Assembly (NCBI RefSeq): GCF_025962655.1
Contig: NZ_JAGFPE010000012.1
Coordinates: forward strand, 1-39,232
DNA length: 39,232 bases
Source: Candidatus Symbiopectobacterium sp. NZEC151
Lineage (GTDB): Bacteria; Pseudomonadota; Gammaproteobacteria; Enterobacterales; Enterobacteriaceae
Direction of reading: 5' to 3'
Under the pieces are notes generated by a model. That model saw only the letters and a list, made by a program, of their open reading frames with translations. It was not told where the DNA came from and made no database searches. The stretch's first letter is position 1. The number at the start of each line of letters is the position of its first letter. Positions 11,589 through 19,199 of the stretch are shown piece by piece. Both the position numbers and the translations under genes were made by a program.

Positions 11589-12348
11589 CGATCCGGTACT
11601 GAGCGATCAAGAGTTCTTGCGCTACAGCCGTCAATTGCTGCTGGAAGACATCGGCCCGGAAGGGCAAGAAAAGCTGAAGAAATCCCGCGTACTGCTGGTC
11701 GGCATGGGTGGGCTAGGCGCACCCGCCGCGCTCTACCTCGCCGCCGCGGGGGTTGGTACCTTGACGATCGCCGATGATGACCAACTGCATATCTCCAATC
11801 TGCAACGGCAGATCCTCTATCGCACGCAGGATATTTCTCGCCCCAAGGCCACGCTCGCCAAGCAGCAACTCTTGGCGCTCAACCCGTTAACCGAGGTGGT
11901 GACGCTCACCGAGCGTCTGGCGGGAGCGGCATTACACCACGCGGTGCAACAGGCCGATCTGGTGCTGGATTGCAGCGACAACATGGTCACACGCCACGCG
12001 GTTAATGCCGCTTGCGTTCAGCAGCACACGCCGTTGGTCAGCGGCAGTGCGGTGGGCTTTAGCGGACAGTTGCTGGTGCTAACGCCCCCCTACGCGCACG
12101 GCTGTTACGCCTGTCTCTACCCGGAAGCGACGGAACCACAACGCAACTGCCGCACCGCCGGTGTACTCGGCCCGGTGGTCGGGGTCATCGGCACGCTTCA
12201 GGCACTGGAAGCCATCAAACTACTGGCGGGGTTGCCTTCGGCACTCAGCGGCAAGCTGCGCCTGTTTGATGGCAAGCAACAGAGCTGGCAAACCTTTCAG
12301 TTAAGCCGCTCGACGCGCTGTCCGGTCTGTAAGGATATCGCGGCATGA
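11581..12348 (+). CDS. thiF: ThiS adenylyltransferase ThiF
   Basis: This E1-like enzyme adenylates the ThiS C-terminal glycine before sulfur transfer. It has 255 aa. The nucleotide loop GMGGLG is at 41-46. Zinc cysteines are C175/C178 and C247/C250. Cys190 in the [10 protein letters not shown] block matches the position of the catalytic cysteine. The ATG at 11581 has a perfect AGGAGG 6 nt upstream; an earlier in-frame ATG at 11560 lacks support. It overlaps thiE by 8 bp and thiS by 4 bp. Confidence 0.96.
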
Positions 12349-12545
12349 ACATTACGCTGAACGACACCCCGATGGCGTGCGATGAGGCCATCACGGTGGA
12401 AACCCTGCTGGCGGGGTTGGATCGCTTACAGCCCGGCACCGCGCTGGCGATAAACCAGACCATTGTGCCGCGTGACGAATGGGCGACACGACCCGTTTGC
12501 TCAGGCGACGATATTCTTCTTTTTCAGGCTATCGCAGGGGGTTGA
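12345..12545 (+). CDS. thiS: sulfur carrier protein ThiS
   Basis: This 66-aa ubiquitin-fold protein becomes a C-terminal thiocarboxylate after ThiF and sulfur transfer, and donates sulfur to ThiG. It starts [18 protein letters not shown] and ends in the essential AIAGG, the Gly-Gly that is adenylated. It overlaps thiF by 4 bp, and thiG starts 1 bp after its stop. Confidence 0.97.
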   Translation: MNITLNDTPMACDEAITVETLLAGLDRLQPGTALAINQTIVPRDEWATRPVCSGDDILLFQAIAGG

Positions 12546-12546
12546 T

Positions 12547-13332
12547 ATGTTGCAGATTGCCGATACACGTTTTTCTTCCCGGTTATTAACCGGAACGGGT
12601 AAATTCGCCACTGCCGAGCTGATGCACGCGGCGTTGCAGGCATCGGGTTCTCAGTTAGTCACGCTGGCCATGAAGCGCGTTGACCTGAAAACCGGTAATG
12701 ACGCCATTTTCGCGCCGCTCAAGCAGCTAGGTGTGAAACTGCTGCCCAACACCTCAGGGGCGAAAACCGCAGATGAAGCGGTGTTCGCCGCACGGTTGGC
12801 GCGCGAAGCGCTGGGCACGCACTGGCTCAAACTGGAAATTCATCCCGACGCCAAATACCTGTTGCCCGACCCAATCGAAACCCTGCGCGCCGCTGAGCGC
12901 CTGGTTAAAGAGGGTTTTGTGGTGTTGCCCTACTGCGGCGCGGACCCGGTGCTGTGCAAACGGCTGGAAGAGGTGGGTTGCGCCGCCGTGATGCCGCTGG
13001 GCGCGCCCATCGGCTCCAATCAGGGGCTGCAAACGCGCGATTTCCTGCGCATCATTATCGAGCAAGCCACGGTGCCGGTGGTGGTTGACGCAGGCATTGG
13101 TGCACCCAGCCACGCCACCGAGGCGCTGGAGATGGGGGCCGATGCGGTGCTGGTTAACACGGCGATTGCCGTGGCACGCGATCCGGTACAGATGGCTCAC
13201 GCCTTTCGTTTAGCGGTAGACGCGGGCGAACGGGCACGTCAGGCCGGATTAGGCCAACGCCAGTTCGTGGCAAGCGCCACCAGCCCGCTGACCGGCTTTC
13301 TTCAGCAGATAACGCCGGAGGCGCAATCATGA
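12547..13332 (+). CDS. thiG: thiazole synthase ThiG
   Basis: ThiG condenses deoxyxylulose 5-phosphate, dehydroglycine (from ThiH) and ThiS thiocarboxylate into the thiazole ring. It has 261 aa. Lys95 in WLKLEI is the predicted Schiff-base lysine. Phosphate-binding loops [11 protein letters not shown] and [11 protein letters not shown] are present, with [12 protein letters not shown] near the C-terminus. The ATG at 12547 is 1 nt after thiS. The frame stays open 84 bp further upstream but only across the thiS end. It overlaps thiH by 4 bp. Confidence 0.97.
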   Translation: MLQIADTRFSSRLLTGTGKFATAELMHAALQASGSQLVTLAMKRVDLKTGNDAIFAPLKQLGVKLLPNTSGAKTADEAVFAARLAREALGTHWLKLEIHPDAKYLLPDPIETLRAAERLVKEGFVVLPYCGADPVLCKRLEEVGCAAVMPLGAPIGSNQGLQTRDFLRIIIEQATVPVVVDAGIGAPSHATEALEMGADAVLVNTAIAVARDPVQMAHAFRLAVDAGERARQAGLGQRQFVASATSPLTGFLQQITPEAQS

Positions 13333-14477
13333 CCCGCGCGTTTCGCACCCGCTGGGAGCAGCTCGATTGGGATGGCATCACCCTCGACATCAATAGCAAA
13401 ACCGCACGCGATGTGGAACGGGCACTGACGTCGACCACGCTCTCCCGTGACGATATGATGGCGCTGCTTTCCCCGGCAGCGCTGCACTGTCTGGAGCCGT
13501 TGGCCGCGCGGGCTCAGCAGCTTACCCGGCAACGTTTTGGCAATACCGTGGGTTTTTATGTTCCGCTCTATCTGTCGAACCTGTGTGCCAATGACTGCAC
13601 CTACTGTGGTTTCTCCATGAGCAACCACATCAAGCGCAAAACCTTGAACCAAGAGGAAATCCTGCGCGAGATTGCCGCCATCAAAGCGCTGGGGTTTGAT
13701 AACCTGCTGCTGGTCACGGGAGAACATCAACGTAAAGTCGGCATGGCGTATTTTCGCGACATGTTGCCCCTGATTCGGCCACACTTCAGTGCGCTGATGA
13801 TGGAAGTGCAGCCGATGGCGCAAGAGGATTATGCGGAGCTAAAAACGCTGGGGCTGGACGGCGTCATGGTCTATCAGGAAACCTACCATCCTGTGACCTA
13901 TCAGCAACATCACCTGCGCGGCAACAAACAGGATTTCCATTGGCGCCTGGAGACACCGGATCGTTTGGGCCGCGCCGGGATCGACAAGATCGGGCTCGGT
14001 GCATTGATCGGCTTATCGGACAGTTGGCGCACCGACTGCTATATGGTGGCGGAGCATCTGCTGTATTTGCAGCAAACCTACTGGCAGAGCCGTTACTCCA
14101 TCTCCTTTCCGCGTCTGCGGCCCTGTGCAGGCGGCATCACACCGGCGTCGATAATGGACGAAGCGCAGTTACTGCAAGTGATTTGCGCATTCCGATTGCT
14201 GGCTCCCGAGGTGGAGTTGTCGCTATCTACCCGAGAATCGCCCTATTTTCGCGATAACGTGGTGCCTATTGCTATCAACAGCGTCAGCGCATTTTCCAAA
14301 ACGCAGCCTGGGGGCTACGCAGAGGATCGTTCCGAATTGGAGCAGTTTGCCCCCCATGATAATCGCCGCCCGGAGGCCGTCGCACAGGCAATCACGCAGG
14401 CTGGGCTGCAACCGGTATGGAAAGACTGGGATGGGTATTTGGGAAGGCAGTCGCATCATCGACATAATGCGGGATAA
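13329..14477 (+). CDS. thiH: radical SAM tyrosine lyase ThiH
   Basis: ThiH cleaves tyrosine to p-cresol and dehydroglycine, the anaerobic route to the thiazole precursor; its presence fits a facultative anaerobe without ThiO. It has 382 aa. The radical SAM motif CX3CX2C is Cys86, Cys90, Cys93 (CANDCTYC). Further conserved blocks are [18 protein letters not shown] and [10 protein letters not shown]. It is the last gene of the thi operon, followed by hairpins at 14581-14653. Confidence 0.97.
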   Translation: MTRAFRTRWEQLDWDGITLDINSKTARDVERALTSTTLSRDDMMALLSPAALHCLEPLAARAQQLTRQRFGNTVGFYVPLYLSNLCANDCTYCGFSMSNHIKRKTLNQEEILREIAAIKALGFDNLLLVTGEHQRKVGMAYFRDMLPLIRPHFSALMMEVQPMAQEDYAELKTLGLDGVMVYQETYHPVTYQQHHLRGNKQDFHWRLETPDRLGRAGIDKIGLGALIGLSDSWRTDCYMVAEHLLYLQQTYWQSRYSISFPRLRPCAGGITPASIMDEAQLLQVICAFRLLAPEVELSLSTRESPYFRDNVVPIAINSVSAFSKTQPGGYAEDRSELEQFAPHDNRRPEAVAQAITQAGLQPVWKDWDGYLGRQSHHRHNAG

Positions 14478-14583
14478 AGGGGCGAAACGTGCCATTATCG
14501 GACGATAAAACGGCCAGATCATGCACCCTCTGTTTATCTTTCACTACGTAAAGTGATGCTGTTGACGACCTCGATTCGCCAAC

Positions 14584-14611
14584 CGAAACCGGATTGTTTC
14601 ATTCGGTTTCG
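14584..14611. repeat. inverted repeat after thiH
   Basis: CGAAACC (14584-14590) pairs with GGTTTCG (14605-14611). An overlapping alternative pairs AACCGAA (14581-14587) with TTCGGTT (14602-14608). It lies just upstream of the main hairpin and may assist 3'-end formation. Confidence 0.4.
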
Positions 14612-14620
14612 CCCCCTCTG

Positions 14621-14660
14621 CCGATACAGGGTGGCCCTATCGCCCTGTATCGGTCCTTCT
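14621..14660 (+). terminator. thi operon terminator
   Basis: CCGATACAGGG (14621-14631), an 11-nt loop and CCCTGTATCGG (14643-14653) form a perfect 11-bp stem, followed by TCCTTCTT. It lies between the convergent thiH and MocR genes and may serve both, although a T-rich tail is seen only on the plus strand. Confidence 0.75.
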
Positions 14661-14671
14661 TCGGCACGCGC

Positions 14672-16105
14672 TTAGTGGCCGCTCAACGTATCTTCATGCA
14701 GCAGGTGTTCCGCCTGCTCCCCAATCACGCGTAGCATCTGCTGCATTTCATCGGTTAACGGCAGACCGTAGTGCACGCGCATACAGTTGCGATATTTACC
14801 CGACGCAGAGAACAACGATCCGGAGGCTATCTGGATACCGGACTGGCGCAGCAGGCTGTTGAGTCGCAACGTATCGAAGGTTTCCGGAAACTCAATCCAC
14901 ATCATAAACCCGCCCTGCGGTCGGCTAACGCAAATCCCGCAGGGAAAATAGCGCCGCACCCAGCAGGTGAACGTATCAAGATTGCTTTTGTAGTAGGCGC
15001 GCATCCGGCGTACATGGGGCTGATAGTGGCCCTGACGAATAAACTCCGCCACGGCTAACTGGGTATGGGTAACGGCATAGCCTGTGCTGGTGTATTTGGT
15101 GTGCAGCACGCGTTCCAGATAGCGTCCGGGAGCAATCCATCCCACACGCAGTCCCGGTGCCAAACTTTTGGAAAATGAGCTGCACAGCAGCACTCTGCCA
15201 TCGTTATCAAAGGATTTGATGGTGCGTGGCCGCGGATACTCGTAAGCCAGCTCACCGTAAGCGTCATCTTCAATGATGGCAATATCAAACTGTTGTGCCA
15301 GCACGATCAGCGCCTTCTTACGCGCATCCGGCATATAAAAGCCGAGTGGATTATTGCAGCTTGGCACCAGCATAACGGCTTTAATCGGCCACTGTTCCAG
15401 CGCCAACTGCAAGGCTTCCAGGCTGATGCCCGTCACAGCATCGGTGGGAATTTCCACTACCTTGATCCCCAAACCACGCAGCGTTTGCAGCGTACCGGGA
15501 AAGGTGGGTGACTCCACCGCCACAATATCCCCTTCTCGACACAGGGAACGTAATGCGGTGAACAACGCCTCCTGACAGCCGGTGGTGATCACGATATCTT
15601 CTGCCGACAGTTGGCAATTACTGTCCAGCGCCAATCGCGCAATTTGCTCACGCAGTTCCGGCGCGCCATACATATTGCCGTAATTCAATATTCGCACGTC
15701 TTGTCGCTGACAAAAGCGCGTCAGGGATTTCCATAAGGGTTTAATCGAAGACTGGCTGACATCCGGCCCGCCGCCACCCAGGTTGTACAGGTTACGCTCC
15801 GGGTTGGGGTTAAACAGCTCACGCACCGAGTCCCATTGGCTGATTTCTACCGGGCGCTGCACCGGGCGGGTTAACCCCGGCACCGGCGGGTGCGCTTTGC
15901 GCGGCGCAACGTAATAGCCAGAGCGGGGCTGCGGCAAAATAAGCTGTTGGGATTCCAGCACATGGTAGGCCTGCTGTACGGTGCTGATGCTCACACCGTG
16001 TTCCTGACTGAGCGTGCGCACGGAGGGCAGACGCTCACCGTTTTGGTACAACCCCTGCTCAATGCGTTGCGCCAAAAGCGCCGCGAGATGCTGGTAACGC
16101 GTCAT
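14672..16105 (-). CDS. MocR-type GntR/aminotransferase regulator, YjiR-like
   Basis: This 477-aa fusion has an N-terminal GntR winged helix (about 1-70, with GERLPSVRTLSQEHGVS) and a fold-type I PLP aminotransferase-like domain. PLP residues are visible: NNPLGF, the EDDAYGE block, and the Schiff-base lysine in SSFSKSLAPGLRVGW. Such proteins usually sense PLP or amino acids and regulate a neighbouring gene. It resembles E. coli YjiR across its length. Good AAGGAT before the ATG. It diverges from a DUF1127 gene, as yjiR neighbours yjiS in E. coli, which suggests the pair moved together. The ligand is unknown. Confidence 0.92.
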   Translation of the reverse strand: MTRYQHLAALLAQRIEQGLYQNGERLPSVRTLSQEHGVSISTVQQAYHVLESQQLILPQPRSGYYVAPRKAHPPVPGLTRPVQRPVEISQWDSVRELFNPNPERNLYNLGGGGPDVSQSSIKPLWKSLTRFCQRQDVRILNYGNMYGAPELREQIARLALDSNCQLSAEDIVITTGCQEALFTALRSLCREGDIVAVESPTFPGTLQTLRGLGIKVVEIPTDAVTGISLEALQLALEQWPIKAVMLVPSCNNPLGFYMPDARKKALIVLAQQFDIAIIEDDAYGELAYEYPRPRTIKSFDNDGRVLLCSSFSKSLAPGLRVGWIAPGRYLERVLHTKYTSTGYAVTHTQLAVAEFIRQGHYQPHVRRMRAYYKSNLDTFTCWVRRYFPCGICVSRPQGGFMMWIEFPETFDTLRLNSLLRQSGIQIASGSLFSASGKYRNCMRVHYGLPLTDEMQQMLRVIGEQAEHLLHEDTLSGH

Positions 16106-16144
16106 AAGTATCCTTGCTGCGCCGTGCGTCAGCGAAAAAACCAG

Positions 16145-16195
16145 TACAGATTAAGGGAAAACCGGCCATTCAGTTGCAATATGACACAATCTGTA
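16145..16195. promoter_or_regulatory. candidate MocR operator (8-bp inverted repeat)
   Basis: TACAGATT (16145-16152) and AATCTGTA (16188-16195) are a perfect inverted repeat with 35 bp between the arms. It lies in the 175-bp gap between the divergent MocR gene and the DUF1127 gene. Arms spaced by several helical turns are plausible for MocR dimers. No binding evidence exists. Confidence 0.4.
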
Positions 16196-16280
16196 TGCTT
16201 GAAAAAGCGATTTTCTGAGGCTGTATCCTCATCGCGTTCACCTTCATCATAAACAGTATCTTGAGGTGAAGGAGAGCGCA

Positions 16281-16469
16281 ATGAGCCAGTGGAGAAGCGG
16301 TTGTAAAACAGCAATAACGCGGAGTATTGATATCACGATCCGCACCCCGGTTCGGTGGTGGTGTCACTGGCGCAAACGCCGCACCACACTGCGCGAACTG
16401 CGTCGACTCAATGACGCTCAGCTCAAAGACATTGGCCTTACGTCACACGATGTTGACCGCTTTCGCTAA
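16281..16469 (+). CDS. small DUF1127 protein, YjiS-like
   Basis: This 62-aa basic protein has the DUF1127 pattern: a WRKRRTTLRELRRLNDAQLKDIGL core (about 30-53), then HDVDRFR. The family includes E. coli YjiS, and some members affect phosphate or carbon metabolism through RNA binding; the role here is unknown. ATG 16281 has GGAG 6 nt upstream. It is divergent from the MocR regulator, its likely controller. Confidence 0.88.
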   Translation: MSQWRSGCKTAITRSIDITIRTPVRWWCHWRKRRTTLRELRRLNDAQLKDIGLTSHDVDRFR

Positions 16470-16487
16470 ACAGAGGTTCCGGCCGGA

Positions 16488-16583
16488 CAGGTTGAGTTCG
16501 GTCGGGTTTACAACATCCATCCAGTATGGTTCTATGTCCCGGCGTTACTCTCTCAGCCATGCGCATGGCGTTAACTCAACCTG
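16488..16583. repeat. 11-bp inverted repeat spanning the DUF1127-kinase gap
   Basis: CAGGTTGAGTT (16488-16498) and AACTCAACCTG (16573-16583) are perfect inverted copies, 74 bp apart. The right arm ends 12 nt before the kinase ATG. As RNA the pair would close a long stem-loop over the weak ribosome site. As DNA it could be an operator or the trace of an inserted element. Confidence 0.6.
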
Positions 16584-16595
16584 AATGACATCATC

Positions 16596-17921
16596 ATGCG
16601 TAAGTTCGCCATTTGGTTACTCTTGACGGCCCTATCCGCTCTTGGTCTTAGCGTTCATACGCTGCAACAGCAGTATGAAGAACACAGCGCCGAGTTCCGC
16701 ATCCTTTATCGCGATGTGGCCCTCAAACTGTCTCAGCATGATGTCATCCTGACGCTGCTTTCCACCACCAGCGATCCCGAGGTTGTCAAAAAAGCCTTTC
16801 CCCAAATTCTTATCTTAAAAACACGTTCGCTGGAATACAGTGCTAGCGAACCACAACTGGCGGGCAATGGCACCTATTGGCTAAACGGCCAGCACTTCTC
16901 GTTGCTGATCGATCTTAAGCAGGTACTCAGCACGCTGCCGCAAAGCAATGCATTCCGCACGCTGGGGTTGTACTTGCATGACACCCCGCTGGTGGTACTC
17001 GGTGATAGCGCTACCGCGCCTTACTGGCAGTGGAGTAAAGCGCTGGTGGGCGATTCGCAGCCGTTCGAGCTTTCGGCAGGAAACGATCCCGACTGGCGTC
17101 ATCTGCCCTGGATCAGCATGCTGTTGTTTGCCCTACTCTGGGCGGTCGTGGTGGAGTTTGTCAGCCGCTATCTGATGTATAAACGTCAACGTGTGCTGGC
17201 GGATTTACGTGCACAGTTTTCCGAACTCACCCGACTCAATACCATGGGAGAGATTACCGCCGGCATGGTACATGAGTTGAATCAACCACTTACTGCAATT
17301 CTGAGTTATAACCAAACCGCCCTGAGTTTGTTGAAACAGGAAAGGAGTGCGGAGATCGCCCCACTGCTCGACGCCGCCGTGGTGCAAACCAAGCGCATCA
17401 GTGCCCTGCTCACCGATCTACGCCAAAAAATGCACAGCGACCAGGTGCCCTTACAGCCGGTCAATCTGAAACCAGTTTGGTCACGGGTGCTGATGCTGCT
17501 GGAAAACGAGTTGCTGGCGGGAAAAGTGAAAATCATCAACCACATCCCCGATGATCTGCCGCCGTTTCTCGCCGCACCGCAGTGGGTCGAGCAAATTCTG
17601 CATAACCTGCTGCTCAATGCCATCCAGGCACAGCAAGATAATGCGCCCACATCGGCCTGGGTTGAGATCGCCGCGCAGCCAACAGAAAAGGGCATTACAC
17701 TAACCCTAACGGACGGCGGGCCGGGTTTATCGGAGCAGGCGCTACAGCATGTCTTTCTGCCCTTTTTCACCACCCGACAAGGGGGATTAGGACTCGGGAT
17801 GGCGCTGACCCAAACCTTGGTTCAGGGTCTTAACGGCGATATCAGCGCAGAAAATGTCGCTGGCAGCGGTGCCCGATTCACACTGTGGTTTCCTTTCAAC
17901 GCAGAGGAGCAGGGTCAATGA
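16596..17921 (+). CDS. membrane sensor histidine kinase with periplasmic domain
   Basis: This 441-aa kinase has TM1 (about 4-20), a periplasmic domain of about 150 aa (21-171) without a recognised fold, and TM2 (about 172-192). The HisKA domain has the phospho-acceptor His226 in MVHELNQPLTAIL, the FixL/DctB/TtrS-type H-box. The HATPase domain has the N-box HNLLLNA (336-342), DGGPGL (373-378) and GGLGLGMAL. The start ATG has no good Shine-Dalgarno. It overlaps the response regulator by 4 bp, so they form a cognate pair. No kinase with this context is known to me; the ligand is unknown. Confidence 0.93.
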   Translation: MRKFAIWLLLTALSALGLSVHTLQQQYEEHSAEFRILYRDVALKLSQHDVILTLLSTTSDPEVVKKAFPQILILKTRSLEYSASEPQLAGNGTYWLNGQHFSLLIDLKQVLSTLPQSNAFRTLGLYLHDTPLVVLGDSATAPYWQWSKALVGDSQPFELSAGNDPDWRHLPWISMLLFALLWAVVVEFVSRYLMYKRQRVLADLRAQFSELTRLNTMGEITAGMVHELNQPLTAILSYNQTALSLLKQERSAEIAPLLDAAVVQTKRISALLTDLRQKMHSDQVPLQPVNLKPVWSRVLMLLENELLAGKVKIINHIPDDLPPFLAAPQWVEQILHNLLLNAIQAQQDNAPTSAWVEIAAQPTEKGITLTLTDGGPGLSEQALQHVFLPFFTTRQGGLGLGMALTQTLVQGLNGDISAENVAGSGARFTLWFPFNAEEQGQ

Positions 17922-18541
17922 CAGGGTGTGTGTATCTGATTGACGATGATGACGCTATCCGCGACTCACTCAGCGCGTTGCTGGCTACCGTCGGGTGGCA
18001 AACACAACCCTATGCCAGCATTGCCGATTTTGAACAGCAGCACAGCGACTGGCGCTCACTGCACGGCTGTTTGCTGCTCGATATTCGTATGCCAGGCAAA
18101 ACAGGGTTAACCCTGTTGGAGGAGTGGCAACAACGGGGCATGGATATCCCCGTTATCATCATGACAGGCCATGGCAATATCAATTTGTGCCGACGCGCCT
18201 TTAAAAGTGGAGCCTTCGAGTTTTTGACCAAACCCATCGATGCGGATCTGCTGCTCGAAACGGTTTCTGGCGCGATGACACAGTTTCAAACCCAGGCCAA
18301 CCAGCGCCAACAAGCCACACAGTTACGGGATAAGCTCAACGCGCTCTCTGCGCGCGAGCATGAAGTGATGGCTCTGATGATGGAGGGGAAATCGAACAAA
18401 GAGATCGCCAAACACCTGCAACTCTCCGCCCGCACCGTGGAAGCACACCGCGCCAACCTGTTCGCTAAACTGGAGATAAACTCGCTGGCAAAATTGATAA
18501 AACTGTATGGCGGGCAGTCGCTTATCGATAAAACTCCGTAA
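17918..18541 (+). CDS. FixJ/LuxR-family response regulator
   Basis: This 207-aa cytosolic transcription factor has a receiver domain (1-120) with acidic pocket Asp10-Asp12, phospho-acceptor Asp55 (LLLDIRMPG), Thr83 (MTGHG) and Lys105 (TKP). The LuxR-type helix-turn-helix is at about 142-198 (LSAREHEVMALMMEGKSNKE). It belongs to the FixJ/TtrR/TodT/DctR type, often linked to aromatic, dicarboxylate or redox signals. The start overlaps the kinase stop (ATGA); an upstream in-frame ATG at 17885 lies inside the kinase gene. Likely targets are its own neighbours. Confidence 0.94.
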   Translation: MTGCVYLIDDDDAIRDSLSALLATVGWQTQPYASIADFEQQHSDWRSLHGCLLLDIRMPGKTGLTLLEEWQQRGMDIPVIIMTGHGNINLCRRAFKSGAFEFLTKPIDADLLLETVSGAMTQFQTQANQRQQATQLRDKLNALSAREHEVMALMMEGKSNKEIAKHLQLSARTVEAHRANLFAKLEINSLAKLIKLYGGQSLIDKTP

Positions 18542-18553
18542 AATTACGCAGTG

Positions 18554-18569
18554 GCTTGAGTAATCAAGC
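18554..18569. repeat. hairpin between response regulator and GlcG-like gene
   Basis: GCTTGA, loop GTAA, TCAAGC: a perfect 6-bp stem 12 nt after the regulator stop. There is no T-run, so it is not a standard terminator. It may be a processing site or an operator half-site pair for the GlcG-like gene. Confidence 0.4.
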
Positions 18570-18645
18570 GAATGGTTGCGCCCACCGTCTCTGGTTACGC
18601 TGTCCTTGTCGAATACCTTCCAAGGACCACAGGAGCCAGAACACC

Positions 18646-19143
18646 ATGAAACGTCTTCTTATCACCACCCTGCTTTTCAGCGGCATTACCGCCTTTCCCA
18701 GCTTTGCCAATGGCGTGTTAAGCGAGAAAAACCTTTCTTTGGCGCTGGCCGAACAGTTGGCACAGCATGCCATCCAGTCGTGCAGCGCCAAGAATGTGAA
18801 CGTGGCTGTGACCATCGTCGATCGTGCTGGCGTAGTGAAACTGGCCAAACGCATGGACAACGCCGGCCCGCATACCCTTGAAGCCAGCCGGATGAAGGCG
18901 TTTACCGCACTCACCACCAAAGCGCCCACCGAAAACGTGATGAAGAACGCCCAGGCCAATGCGGAAGCGCAAAATCTGCGTGATATTCCGGGCTTTTTAT
19001 TACTGGCGGGCGGCGTGCCGGTGAAAGTGGGGGATCAAACCATTGGGGCGATTGGCATTGGCGGTGCGCCCTCGGGCAGCATCGACCAGCAGTGTGCGCT
19101 GGATGCGCTGGATGCAGCTAAAGGGCAACTCAGCGCAAAATAA
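18646..19143 (+). CDS. secreted GlcG/HbpS-family (DUF336) protein
   Basis: This 165-aa protein has a clear Sec signal peptide (KRLLITTLLFSG core, cleavage predicted after SFA21), so it is periplasmic. The mature part is one GlcG/HbpS domain: VAVTIVDRAGVVKLAKRMDNAG, a SRMKAFTALTT helix, and the C-terminal GGVPV, IGAIGIGGAP and QQCALDAL blocks. Cys46 and Cys150 could form a disulfide. In Streptomyces, HbpS is an extracellular haem-binding, redox-sensitive partner of a two-component system (SenS/SenR). Here it sits 104 bp after a kinase/regulator pair. AGGAG lies 10 nt before the ATG; the frame is open upstream to 18556. Haem binding is not shown by the sequence. Confidence 0.9.
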   Translation: MKRLLITTLLFSGITAFPSFANGVLSEKNLSLALAEQLAQHAIQSCSAKNVNVAVTIVDRAGVVKLAKRMDNAGPHTLEASRMKAFTALTTKAPTENVMKNAQANAEAQNLRDIPGFLLLAGGVPVKVGDQTIGAIGIGGAPSGSIDQQCALDALDAAKGQLSAK

Positions 19144-19149
19144 CCGGAG

Positions 19150-19199
19150 AGACCGTAACCTACAGCACCCGGCGTGGCGTTACGGTCTTTATTTTCTCT
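19150..19199 (+). terminator. terminator after the GlcG-like gene
   Basis: AGACCGTAAC (19150-19159), a 19-nt loop, GTTACGGTCT (19179-19188), then TTATTTTC. This is a perfect 10-bp stem with a T-rich tail on the plus strand. It lies between the convergent GlcG-like and shiA genes. Confidence 0.82.

Noticed and set aside
18543..18603. repeat TTACGC(A/T)GT upstream of the GlcG-like gene as a regulator site
   Set aside because: The copies are 52 bp apart, short and without symmetry; chance is a sufficient explanation.
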